A DNA stretch of 11,348 nt, from contig CAIJZF010000305.1 in NCBI GenBank assembly GCA_903825095.1, positions 1 through 11,348 of the forward strand, given 5' to 3'. Shown one piece after another: positions 1 through 8,100 of this stretch. The notes under the pieces are model-generated. The model ran no database searches and had not been told where the DNA came from. It saw only the letters and a program-made list of their open reading frames with translations. Numbering within the stretch: the first letter of the stretch is position 1; each line of letters begins with the position of its first letter. Source of the DNA: an uncultured Bacteroidota bacterium (GTDB lineage: Bacteria; Bacteroidota; Bacteroidia; Chitinophagales; Chitinophagaceae). The translations under genes and the position numbers were made by a program.

Positions 1-254
1 CCACAAACACCTCTACCTTTTTTTATTCTTGTACAAGCAACGGGTCCTTGGAAAGGGCCTAATACCAATTCATCTTCCTGTATCCAATAAAAACCTACCC
101 ATAACCAATTGAATTGTTCTTTTAATGCAGCTGCAATATTGCCTAGGTTGGCAATTAAATTTGTTTCACCGCTTAGTAAACCTTGTATTTGTGGTAGCAG
201 TGATTCGTACTGCGTTTTTTTATCTCCTTTAGTAATGGTTAAATCTTCGGCCAT
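1..254 (-). CDS. msrC: Free methionine-(R)-sulfoxide reductase (fRMsr), GAF-domain protein, N-terminal part
   Basis: Partial gene; the 3' end lies beyond the left edge, leaving 84 codons plus two bases. The enzyme reduces free L-methionine-(R)-sulfoxide to methionine in the cytoplasm, using a GAF fold and a cysteine relay fed by thioredoxin. The visible part shows the family signature: a helical N-terminus, then LWVGFYWIQEDELVLGPFQG (residues 51-70), then C74 and C84 in the context ACTRIKKGRGVC. The two cysteines are ten residues apart, like Cys84 and Cys94 of the E. coli protein (YebR/MsrC); the third active-site cysteine would lie outside the window. The ATG at 254 is the only start candidate after the in-frame stop upstream. 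The gene follows the flippase on the same strand after 82 bp with no clear promoter between, so cotranscription is possible. Family assignment is secure; completeness cannot be judged. Confidence 0.93.
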   Translation of the reverse strand, partial: MAEDLTITKGDKKTQYESLLPQIQGLLSGETNLIANLGNIAAALKEQFNWLWVGFYWIQEDELVLGPFQGPVACTRIKKGRGVC

Positions 255-336
255 AAAAACAAGTGTTTTATTTAATGAGTTATTAAGTTTGATCCTTAGT
301 TATAGAAATTAGCGCAGTTATATTAGGCTAATTATT

Positions 337-1839
337 TTAGGATAATGCTTCTGTCTTTTTTTGAAATAATGATTTTAATTCTTTCTTTTCTATTCTTGCT
401 ACAAAAAGTATAAAAGCAATTAGCTCGAAGCTTGCTATACTAAGTCGAATGGTATTATTTTTAGTGATCAATTCTACTAGTGTATAAATACCATAGAGTA
501 ATAAAGTAATTACAAAATAAGCAATGAGTTTTTTAGTCGCATAAGGAATAGGATATACTTTTTGACCCCATTTATAACTTACATACATCATGCTGCCATA
601 ACAAGCCAAAGTAGCCCAGGCACTGGCCATATAACTAAAATAAGGAATGGCTATAAAGTTAATGGCAATGGTAATAACCGCGCCTAGTAGGGTAATCCAA
701 GCCCCTGCCATGGTCTTATTACTTAACTTATACCAAATGCTTAAATTATAATAAACGCCTAAAAATATATTGGCTATTAATAAAATGGGTACTACGCGCA
801 GTCCCACGTACATGTCGGGATTGCGTATAAATTCTTTCCAAATATCTAAGTATAAAACTACCATTAAAAACATAATACAAAGTGTGATCACAAAAAATTT
901 CATCACCCTTGCATAGGTTTTTGGTGCATTTTCTTCTGTAGACTGTTTAAAGAAAAATGGTTCTGCGCCCATGCGAAAAGCTTGTACTGAAATAGTAATA
1001 AGTATAGATAATTTATAACAAGCACTATAAACTCCTACGATGGCTTTATTGGCATCGGGTGATCCGCCTGGGGCCCACCAGCCTAACATAATTCGATCAA
1101 ATGTTTCATTTACCATACCGCCAAAACCCACAATAATTAATGGAAGTGCATACAAAATCATTTGTTTCCATAAATCAAAATCAAAATTAAAACGCAAAGC
1201 CCCAATCTCTTTTTTAAGTAATAATAAAACAAAAACATTTTGAACAATACCTGCTAATAAAACATAGCCTACTGCCCAATCGGCTTTATACCAACTCGCT
1301 AAAATGCTAGTCGGATGTGTTGCAATATATTCAGGAAGTATACTTATAAAATAATAAGTAGCTAAAATATTTAGAACAATACCGCCAATTTTTATAAATG
1401 CAAATTTTTTCGGTTTGCCTTCCATCCTTAATCTAGAAAAGGGAATGGTTGCAAGTGCATCTAAGCCCACCACCCATGCCATGAGCGTTATATATTCTGG
1501 ATGTGCTGTAATTTGTAAAAGTGAAGCAATGGGAGCGCTAAATTTAATGAGTACCATTAATACCACTGCCGTTACCATCATCATTGAAATACTGCTCGTA
1601 TGGTATATTTTTTCTTCATTTTCTTTACTGCCGAACCTAAAATAAGCGGTCTCCATGCCATGGGTCACCATCACATTTAAAAATGGAATAAAAGAGTAAA
1701 CAATGGACATTTCTCCGTAGGCCGATTCGGTAAACTTATAAGTAAGGTAGGGTACCAGCAAATAACTAATAAACCTAGCTGCTATTGAACTAAGTCCGTA
1801 CCATGCGGTTTGACTGGCTAATTTTTTTAAACTACTCAA
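337..1839 (-). CDS. Polysaccharide/lipopolysaccharide flippase, Wzx/RfbX type (MOP superfamily)
   Basis: A 500-residue polytopic inner-membrane protein, the usual length for oligosaccharide flippases, which move undecaprenyl-linked sugar units across the cytoplasmic membrane. The N-terminus (residues 1-35, SSLKKLASQTAWYGLSSI then RFISYLLVPYLT) is the characteristic first segment of Bacteroidota polysaccharide biosynthesis proteins. Hydrophobic segments alternate with short charged loops through the chain, for example around 85-110, 150-168, 190-208, 226-242, 313-330, 348-366, 380-400, 438-456 and 466-480, giving roughly 12-14 helices, and the C-terminus is basic. The start is TTG at 1837-1839: no in-frame ATG lies between the upstream stop (1861-1863) and codon 44, and a start there would remove the conserved first helix. 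No glycosyltransferase or polymerase gene is adjacent, so the substrate cannot be inferred. It diverges from dtd across 68 bp. Confidence 0.88.
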   Translation of the reverse strand: MSSLKKLASQTAWYGLSSIAARFISYLLVPYLTYKFTESAYGEMSIVYSFIPFLNVMVTHGMETAYFRFGSKENEEKIYHTSSISMMMVTAVVLMVLIKFSAPIASLLQITAHPEYITLMAWVVGLDALATIPFSRLRMEGKPKKFAFIKIGGIVLNILATYYFISILPEYIATHPTSILASWYKADWAVGYVLLAGIVQNVFVLLLLKKEIGALRFNFDFDLWKQMILYALPLIIVGFGGMVNETFDRIMLGWWAPGGSPDANKAIVGVYSACYKLSILITISVQAFRMGAEPFFFKQSTEENAPKTYARVMKFFVITLCIMFLMVVLYLDIWKEFIRNPDMYVGLRVVPILLIANIFLGVYYNLSIWYKLSNKTMAGAWITLLGAVITIAINFIAIPYFSYMASAWATLACYGSMMYVSYKWGQKVYPIPYATKKLIAYFVITLLLYGIYTLVELITKNNTIRLSIASFELIAFILFVARIEKKELKSLFQKKTEALS

Positions 1840-1870
1840 GGGATTGAAATTACAGCTAAATTAGTGAAAA

Positions 1871-1878
1871 TAGTTTTG
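1871..1878 (+). promoter_or_regulatory. Putative Bacteroidota -7 box upstream of dtd
   Basis: TAGTTTTG matches the Bacteroidota sigma consensus TAnnTTTG exactly. It lies 29 bp before the dtd ATG, giving a leader of roughly 20-25 nt. The nearest upstream TTG (1844-1846) is 24 bp away, slightly long for the usual -33 to -7 spacing, so only the -7 element is well supported. No equivalent box is visible on the minus strand for the divergent flippase. Confidence 0.5.
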
Positions 1879-1907
1879 TTTATCTTCATGTAGAAATTGG
1901 TAATATT

Positions 1908-2360
1908 ATGAAAGTGGTTATTCAAAGAGTAAATGAGGCAAGTGTTTCTATAGATGGGCAGATAGCCGGGTCCATCCAAAGGGGCTTAATGGTGCTTTTG
2001 GGTATTGAAACGGCCGATACCATGGAGGATGTGGACTGGCTTTCCAATAAGATTGTACAAATGCGCATTTTTGATGACGCCGAGGGAGTGATGAATTTGA
2101 GTGTGAAAGAAGTGGGTGGTCATATTTTACTAGTGAGTCAGTTCACCTTACATGCTAGTACTAAAAAGGGGAACAGGCCTTCCTATATTGCTGCTGCAAA
2201 ACATGATATTTCTGTTCCACTTTATGAAGCCATGATTAAAAAATTGTCGGCGGATATGGGTGCGCCTATTCAAACAGGTGTATTTGGCGCAGACATGAAA
2301 GTGGCACTGGTTAATAATGGTCCTGTAACCATTATTGTAGATTCAAAAAAGAAAGAATAA
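1908..2360 (+). CDS. dtd: D-aminoacyl-tRNA deacylase
   Basis: A 150-residue protein, full length for DTD. It hydrolyses the ester bond of D-aminoacyl-tRNAs (and glycine mischarged on tRNA-Ala), recycling the tRNA and enforcing homochirality in translation; it works as a cytoplasmic homodimer. The N-terminus MKVVIQRV is canonical. The two signature motifs are present: SQFTL at residues 77-81 and NNGPVT at 136-141, whose Gly138-Pro139 is the cross-subunit Gly-cisPro element that rejects L-amino acids. The start is the ATG at 1908, preceded by no Shine-Dalgarno sequence, as is usual in this phylum. It is the first gene of a rightward cluster with a MazG-like pyrophosphohydrolase 74 bp downstream; this dtd/pyrophosphohydrolase pairing is common in Bacteroidota. 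No frameshift or missing motif is seen. Confidence 0.97.
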   Translation: MKVVIQRVNEASVSIDGQIAGSIQRGLMVLLGIETADTMEDVDWLSNKIVQMRIFDDAEGVMNLSVKEVGGHILLVSQFTLHASTKKGNRPSYIAAAKHDISVPLYEAMIKKLSADMGAPIQTGVFGADMKVALVNNGPVTIIVDSKKKE

Positions 2361-2361
2361 T

Positions 2362-2418
2362 ATAGTAAGACCCTAACAGTATTAATAGTAAGAAGTAAAA
2401 AAATAATAAATAGTAACA
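2362..2418. repeat. Three short direct repeats in the dtd-mazG spacer
   Basis: ATAGTAAGA occurs at 2362-2370 and 2385-2393, and ATAGTAACA (8 of 9 matching) at 2410-2418, with start-to-start spacings of 23 and 25 bp, about two helical turns. They fill most of the 74-bp spacer. The DNA is very AT-rich, so chance or slippage is a real alternative to a binding-site array. No TAnnTTTG box is seen here, so the downstream gene is probably read from the dtd promoter. Confidence 0.4.
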
Positions 2419-2434
2419 TTTATAAAGCATTCCA

Positions 2435-2776
2435 ATGGCAAATGAAATTACAATACAAGCCGCGCAGCAGAAAGTAGACAACTGGATTAAAACAGTGGGC
2501 GTAAAATATTTTAGTGAGCTCACTAATTTGGGTATTTTAATGGAAGAAGTGGGAGAGTTGTCGAGAATTATGGTGCGCAAATATGGAGACCAGTCCTTTA
2601 AAAATAAAGAAGGGGAGCTACTACTTGCCGATGAAATGGCCGATGTTTTATTTGTATTAATATGCTTGGCCAACCAAACGGGCGTTGATTTAACCGCCGC
2701 TTTGGAGAAAAATATTGAAAAGAAAACCCTAAGAGACGCGACTAGGCATCAAAACAACGAAAAATTACATTCCTAA
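2435..2776 (+). CDS. MazG-like nucleotide pyrophosphohydrolase
   Basis: A compact 113-residue all-alpha NTP pyrophosphohydrolase, one MazG domain long rather than the two-domain E. coli MazG. Members cleave nucleoside triphosphates to monophosphate and pyrophosphate with Mg2+ and are thought to clear non-canonical or excess nucleotides; the substrate here is unknown. The metal-binding signature is intact: EEVGE at residues 37-41 (E37, E38, E41) and ExxD at E67/D70 within DEMAD. The stretch RIMVRKYGDQSF and the C-terminal EKKTLRDATRH are typical of the Bacteroidota subfamily that sits beside dtd. It starts at ATG 2435 and lies 74 bp after dtd and 27 bp before the glycyl-tRNA synthetase ATG, all on the same strand, so the three probably share transcription at least in part. 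Confidence 0.92.
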   Translation: MANEITIQAAQQKVDNWIKTVGVKYFSELTNLGILMEEVGELSRIMVRKYGDQSFKNKEGELLLADEMADVLFVLICLANQTGVDLTAALEKNIEKKTLRDATRHQNNEKLHS

Positions 2777-2789
2777 TATAATCTCGCAG

Positions 2790-2797
2790 TATATTTG
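2790..2797 (+). promoter_or_regulatory. Putative -7 box directly before glycyl-tRNA synthetase
   Basis: TATATTTG is an exact TAnnTTTG match ending only 6 bp before the ATG at 2804. If transcription starts the usual few bases downstream, the mRNA would begin at or very near the start codon (leaderless or nearly so). No good TTG -33 element is seen 17-23 bp upstream. The match also argues that the in-frame TTG at 2795 is part of a promoter, not a start codon. Confidence 0.5.
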
Positions 2798-2803
2798 CAA
2801 CCT

Positions 2804-4252
2804 ATGAGTAAGGTACAACCAGACAACACATTGCAAGCAATCATTTCCCATGCCAAGGAATACGGATTTGTATTTCCTAGTAGTGAAATATATGATGGAT
2901 TAAGCGCTGTTTATGATTACGGCCCTTACGGTGCGCAATTGAAAAAAAATATCAGAGACTATTGGTGGAATAGCATGACCCAGCTTAATGAAAATATTGT
3001 GGGTATAGATGCGGCTATTTTTATGCATCCTACTACTTGGAAGGCAAGCGGACACGTTGATAGTTTTAGTGATCCTTTAATTGACAATAAAGAAAGTAAA
3101 AAAAGATATAGAGTAGATCATTTAATTGAAGCACATGCCGATGCTTTAATAGCGAAAGGAAATAATGCTGCAGCTGATAAATTGCTAGCAGATATGGACG
3201 CCTTACTTGCCAAAGAAGATTTCGAAGGGCTTAAAAAATTAATAGAAGAAAATAAAATTACTTGTTCAGTGAGTGGCACAAGTAATTGGACAGAGATAAG
3301 ACAATTTAATTTAATGTTCTCTACAGAAATTGGCGCTGTTGCAGAAGAAGCTAGCACCATATATTTAAGACCAGAAACGGCTCAAGGTATTTTTGTGAAC
3401 TTTTTAAATGTGCAAAAAACAGCCAGGATGAAAATTCCATTCGGTATTGCACAAACGGGGAAGGCTTTTAGAAATGAAATTGTAGCGCGTCAATTTATAT
3501 TTAGAATGCGTGAGTTTGAACAAATGGAAATGCAATTCTTTATTAAGCCAGGTACCCAAAAAGAGTGGTATGAGCATTGGAAGAACGAGCGTATGCAATG
3601 GCATTTAAGCTTAGGCATAGCGCCTGAAAAGTACCGCTTTCATGACCATGTTAAATTAGCACACTATGCCGATGCGGCCTTAGATATAGAATACGAATTC
3701 CCTTTTGGATTTAAAGAAGTAGAAGGTATTCATTCTCGTACCGATTTTGATTTAACCCGTCATCAGGAGTTTAGTAAAAAGAAGATGCAGTATTTCGATA
3801 CAGAGATTAATCAGCACTATGTACCTTATGTGATTGAAACATCTATTGGTTTAGATAGAATGTTCTTATTGATATTAGCCAATTCTTACGAAGAAGAAAC
3901 CATTACTAAAGAAGATGGCAGCACCGATTCTAGAGTGGTACTTCATTTACCTGCAAGATTAGCTCCTAATAAATTAGCTATTCTTCCTTTGACTAAAAAA
4001 GATGGCTTGCCTGAACTTGCTAAAGAATTAATGGACGATTGTAAAAAATCTTTTCATTGTTTTTATGAAGAAAAAGATGCTATTGGAAAAAGATACCGTC
4101 GTCAAGATGCCATCGGAACTCCATTTTGCGTAACCATCGATCATCAAACCAAGGAGGACGGCACCGCTACCATTCGCTACCGCGATAGCATGTTGCAAGA
4201 GCGTATTGCTTTGAGTAAGATAAAGGAATTAGTCCTTGCGCACATAAGCTAG
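2804..4252 (+). CDS. glyQS: Glycine--tRNA ligase, single-chain alpha2 type
   Basis: A class II aminoacyl-tRNA synthetase of 482 residues that attaches glycine to tRNA-Gly using ATP; it is the homodimeric form and not the alpha2beta2 form of E. coli. Visible signatures, numbered from the chosen start: the N-terminal KEYGFVFPSSEIYDGL block followed by YDYGPYGAQLKKNI; glycine-site segment RPETAQGIF (189-197); class II motif 2 with FRNE (222-225) and REFEQME (236-242); motif 3 with GLDR (349-352); and a C-terminal anticodon-binding domain from about residue 382. The ATG at 2804 is preferred over an in-frame TTG at 2795, which falls inside a promoter-like box. The gene ends with TAG in a convergent gap facing the ferredoxin reductase gene. 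It is last in the dtd/MazG-like cluster and may also have its own promoter. Confidence 0.97.
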   Translation: MSKVQPDNTLQAIISHAKEYGFVFPSSEIYDGLSAVYDYGPYGAQLKKNIRDYWWNSMTQLNENIVGIDAAIFMHPTTWKASGHVDSFSDPLIDNKESKKRYRVDHLIEAHADALIAKGNNAAADKLLADMDALLAKEDFEGLKKLIEENKITCSVSGTSNWTEIRQFNLMFSTEIGAVAEEASTIYLRPETAQGIFVNFLNVQKTARMKIPFGIAQTGKAFRNEIVARQFIFRMREFEQMEMQFFIKPGTQKEWYEHWKNERMQWHLSLGIAPEKYRFHDHVKLAHYADAALDIEYEFPFGFKEVEGIHSRTDFDLTRHQEFSKKKMQYFDTEINQHYVPYVIETSIGLDRMFLLILANSYEEETITKEDGSTDSRVVLHLPARLAPNKLAILPLTKKDGLPELAKELMDDCKKSFHCFYEEKDAIGKRYRRQDAIGTPFCVTIDHQTKEDGTATIRYRDSMLQERIALSKIKELVLAHIS

Positions 4253-4272
4253 GCTAAACTTTTTTTAAGCAA

Positions 4273-4294
4273 TTGTATTCAAAATACAACTTTT
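4273..4294 (+). terminator. Possible terminator of the glycyl-tRNA synthetase gene
   Basis: TTGTATT (4273-4279) and AATACAA (4283-4289) form a perfect 7-bp stem with a 3-nt loop, followed by CTTTT. It begins 20 bp after the stop codon and follows an oligo-T run at 4259-4266. The stem is AT-rich and therefore weak. Part of it also belongs to a larger inverted repeat (4277-4405). Confidence 0.4.
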
Positions 4295-4405
4295 CACTTC
4301 CATGATTAGCTAGGAATTTTTGTTAAAACTGAGGCATACATAAATACAATTTTGAGCGAGCTTTCGAGCACCTGGCAGAGCGAGCGAAAAATTAGTATTT
4401 TGAAT
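4277..4405. repeat. Nested inverted and direct repeat structure in the convergent gap
   Basis: ATTCAAAATAC (4277-4287) is repeated as its perfect inverse GTATTTTGAAT (4395-4405), an 11-bp inverted repeat bracketing 107 bp. Inside it, AAATACAATTTT (4342-4353) can also pair with 4388-4400, giving 12 base pairs with one bulged base (4394). That stem encloses a locally GC-richer 34-base core in which GAGCGAGC occurs twice in direct orientation (4354-4361 and 4378-4385, 24 bp apart), with a further CGAGC at 4365-4369 and a potential short GCT-TTCG-AGC hairpin (4360-4369). The core contrasts with its AT-rich surroundings. No ORF is present. It could be a bidirectional terminator, a REP- or MITE-like repeat, or a small structured RNA; one copy cannot distinguish these. 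Confidence 0.5.
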
Positions 4406-4416
4406 GACGAAGTTTT

Positions 4417-5145
4417 CTAACCAAATGATTCAAAATGCACTTGCTTTTTATCCAACCCTAAGTCGGTCATATTTTTACGTGCATCATCAATCATAGCTTT
4501 CCAACCGCATAACCAAACATGGGCTGTCTCTTTGTTTTCTTTCAATAATTCTTGGTAAACGGGGTGAACATATCCTATATGGGAGCCCGCTGGTACTGCT
4601 GTTTCTCTAGAATAGCAAGGGTGAAAATGAAAACCTGGTTCTTTTGCTTCTAATTCTTTTAATTCATCAATATATAAACCATCTTCAAATTTACGACAGC
4701 CAAAAATGAGGTGAATATTATTGTGTGCAATTTTATGTTCGTGTATATATCTTATCATTGACCTGAATGGTGCAATACCAGTTCCTGTACAAATAAAATA
4801 CACATCGTTTTCAAAGTTTTTAGGAAGTACAAATACACCTTGCGGTCCTCTTAAAGTAATATTAGTACCCACTTTGGCTTCATTGAATAAGTAAGTTGTA
4901 CCTAATCCGCCTTCCAACAAAACAATCACTAGTTCAAAAGTATTGGTACCATTAGGTTCTGAGGCAATGGAATAGCTTCTCCATCTTTTATTTTTTTGCT
5001 CATGAATAGGCAAATCTAAAGTAACAAACTGTCCAGGTATAAAATCAAATTTCTCTATGCTTGGAATTTCAAAATAAAATCTTTTCGTATTGGGAGTCTC
5101 ATTCTCTATTTTAGTGAGAACTGCTTCCATCCATTCTAGTGCCAT
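4417..5145 (-). CDS. Ferredoxin--NADP(+) reductase-like FAD/NAD(P)-binding oxidoreductase
   Basis: A 242-residue soluble flavoprotein of the FNR superfamily, which passes electrons between NAD(P)H and a one-electron carrier through FAD. The N-terminal FAD-binding barrel (about 1-105) carries RSYS at residues 56-59, the isoalloxazine/phosphate contact, and LGTTYLF at 81-87. The C-terminal nucleotide-binding domain has GTGIAPFRSM at 121-130, FGCR at 148-151, YSRE at 178-181 and the late LCGWKAMID motif at 212-220. It ends HFESFG, so the C-terminus is short. No 2Fe-2S domain is fused, so the redox partner is separate and not identifiable here. The start is ATG at 5145; codon 6 is another in-frame ATG. 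The gene begins 11 bp after the stop of the exported protease on the same strand, which suggests cotranscription without an obvious functional link. Confidence 0.88.
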   Translation of the reverse strand: MALEWMEAVLTKIENETPNTKRFYFEIPSIEKFDFIPGQFVTLDLPIHEQKNKRWRSYSIASEPNGTNTFELVIVLLEGGLGTTYLFNEAKVGTNITLRGPQGVFVLPKNFENDVYFICTGTGIAPFRSMIRYIHEHKIAHNNIHLIFGCRKFEDGLYIDELKELEAKEPGFHFHPCYSRETAVPAGSHIGYVHPVYQELLKENKETAHVWLCGWKAMIDDARKNMTDLGLDKKQVHFESFG

Positions 5146-5156
5146 AATCGTAAGTT

Positions 5157-8100
5157 TTAATTATTGGTTACGAATACTCGTTGAACATATACCTTTTTAT
5201 TGGCATAAATTTTAACAAAGTAAACGCCAGTTGTTAAGTTATTTATATTTATTTTTTGTGGGCTTCTTTGATTAATTAAATTTTCTTTATGAAAAACATT
5301 ATTACCCATTAAGTTCATTATATCTAAGGTAATACCTTCTGTTTGAATATTACTAAACTGTACAAAAAAGCTACTTCCTTTAATCATGTTCTCAATATTG
5401 TCGTCTGAGCTAATCCTTAAGTTAATTTCTTTGACAGGCGCTTCTTCAATAGCCGTGACCATAATAAGCCTACTATCTGAAACAGAAGTGCAGGTTCCTA
5501 ATTTTGTAGCCACTTTATACATGCCATTGGTAGAGGGACGATAATTTTGATTGGTAGCCCCTACAATGGTTTCGTCATTTAAATACCATTGGTAAGTGGC
5601 AGCGCTAGTAGATTTTAAGGTAGTGTCTGTAAAAATGAAGCTGGGTTTCTCAGAAGTTTTCACGGGCACTTCTGTAGCGGCACTCATAGCATCACCTGTA
5701 TTAATTTGAGTGCTATAAAAAAAGTAGAAATAATTTTGATAGTTACCAGAGGCTGTTTGTACACTATTGCCCGTATAGCTAAATATTTTACTTGGCCCAA
5801 TGGGATAGGTAGGGTCTTTTAAACCACTATTTCTAAATACAGTGGCACTATCGCATTTAATGATAATGATATAGTCACCTGCTTGTGCAATTTTTAAATT
5901 AAGTGCATAAATTCTCCCTGTATCACCTTCTACATAAGGCGTACCTGCAGAACTAGCCGCGGCTATGGGTGAAGGACTACTTGCGGGCACATTTAAAGAA
6001 GTGGTTTGCAAAGGGTAGTAAGTATAAGATGTTCCATCTGCAGAAAAAGAACCAAAACTGGCTAAGATAAAATCCACTTTACCAGGATAGCCTGTATATA
6101 ATTTTACAGTTTCAATATTCAGTGGGCCACCTGCATTTATTTTTACAAAATTACCGGCAAAATTATTGTACCCGCCACCACTACCTAATGTTGTATTGGT
6201 TAATGGACCTACAACCGATTGATAACCTTGTGTAACATATAATTTATTTTTAGTGCTAGTGCTGCCTGCTGGGCTAGCACCCACTGCAATCGGGTTTTGC
6301 AAATTTGCACTATCATACCATATATAATTGGCAGTCGCACTTGGGGATGAAACAGCTAAGGTTAATGAGCCATTACAATTAGTGGCAGTGGCTACTGGGG
6401 CAGCTATGGCCGCAGCGCTAACAATAGTAGCGCTTATGCTATTATTTCCTTTTTGCTGATCGCTAGCTAAGTTGACAGAGGCGGTAAATGTATAAGTTTG
6501 GTCAGCTTCAATATCAATAGGCTTTTGAAAAGTGTAGTTCATAGTTTCTTGACCAGTTAAGCGACCTGTAAATATTTCATTAATAGATAAAATAGTGGTA
6601 CTTCCTTTTTTCACCACTAAACTTAATGGTAAATTTGTTTGTGCAGTCGATCCAAGGTTTGCAATTTTTGCAGTTATATATTGGTTATCTCTTTTTGCTA
6701 AACCTGCAATGGGGTTTACAATTTCTGTAACTTGTAAATCATTCGTAGGATTAATCACTTTTAAAGTATAGTCCTGTGTTTCTCCGCTTGTATAATTGCC
6801 GCAAGCTTTTACATTAGCGCTGGCATCGGTTTCAGTTACCACAATTCTAAGTTTGGTAATTTTTCCAATGACTAAATTAGAAGGAAAAGTAATTAAGCCT
6901 GTATAGGTTCCATTTTTTAATGCAGCACTTGCTAAAGCTGTTTCAGTATCTTCAAAAGCGCCATTGTTATTATAATCAATAAAAACTTTTAAAAATCTTG
7001 TATTATCGGATGCGTCTGTGCTACCTAATTTTATACTAATAGGTAGTGTACCATTGGACTCTGCATTTATAATAATATTGCTATTGTCAATATATTGTTT
7101 GGTGCCAGTGTTGGCAAATACCTTGCCAGCAATGGTTACACTATCCATTCTAGTACCTGCCGCAGAAGTGGCAGAGGATAAACAGTATGCAGTTCCACCT
7201 GCGCCACTAATTATTAATGAGTATGCTTGCTGACCTCTTACTAAATTATTTTTATGGTTCACTGTTATAGTATAGCTAGTGCCTACTAAGGTGGAATCGA
7301 TTTCCACTTTCTCTAGATTGTCTACCGAATTAATTTGTCTTGATGCAGGGTCGTCTGGTATTTTTGGATTTAATTTCCAAGGGAAGTAAGTAGTAGAGTC
7401 TTTTGTAATTTTTAAATCTAAATCATTTATTAAACGACGGGTAGTATCATTTAAGCTTGTTTCAATATCTCCTTTGACATCTGTCCAAGCAAGGGTTGCT
7501 TTTAAGGGTTTATTGCCTGAGGCAATCACGCTCACTGAATAAGAGGCTTTATTTTCTAAAACATTTTCATATACTAAATCCACGCTTGTGCTACTATTCT
7601 TATTGGTAAGTGCATTACTTAATACAGTAGCGGCTTCTCCAATGTTGAGTAAACCCCAACCAAATTTATAATCAGGACCTGGAAATAAACCTGCTTCGTT
7701 AGCAGTGTGAATGGCTAAACCTTTAATAGTGGCAGAGCGCATAAATTTATTGGGTACAATTTGCTGACTCAATTCTTGTAATAAAAATAAGGAACCTGCT
7801 GCACCTGGAGAGGCCATAGAAGTGCCACTAGAATATGCATAGCTAGAATCGCTTGCATTGGTTGTTGAATAAACCGATTGACCATCTGTTACAATATCGG
7901 GTTTAATACGGCCATCATCTGTCGGGCCCCAACTGCTAAAGCTAGTCATGATAGCATCTTCTTTTTTTGAATAACCAGAAGCGATACCAGTAACAGCACC
8001 CACTGTTAAAATATTTTTTGCATTCACATCCATGGGTAGTGTCTCGTAGGCATTATTGCTACTTAAACTATCGGGTCTTTTTCCTGCGTCATACCATTTG

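Noticed and set aside
307..333. AATTAGC / GCTAATT inverted repeat between the flippase and the fRMsr gene
   Set aside because: A 7-bp AT-rich stem with a 13-nt loop and no following T run on the minus strand; too weak to call a terminator.
2332..2673. Minus-strand open frame of 113 codons antisense to the MazG-like gene
   Set aside because: It lies opposite a gene with intact catalytic motifs, is low in complexity and shows no recognisable domain; a shadow frame.
2795..2803. Upstream TTG start for glycyl-tRNA synthetase
   Set aside because: It falls inside a TAnnTTTG promoter-like box, and a good ATG follows three codons later.
4247..4314. AGCTAGG repeated at 4247-4253 and 4308-4314
   Set aside because: A 7-mer repeated once over 61 bp, partly overlapping the glyQS stop codon; not distinguishable from chance.
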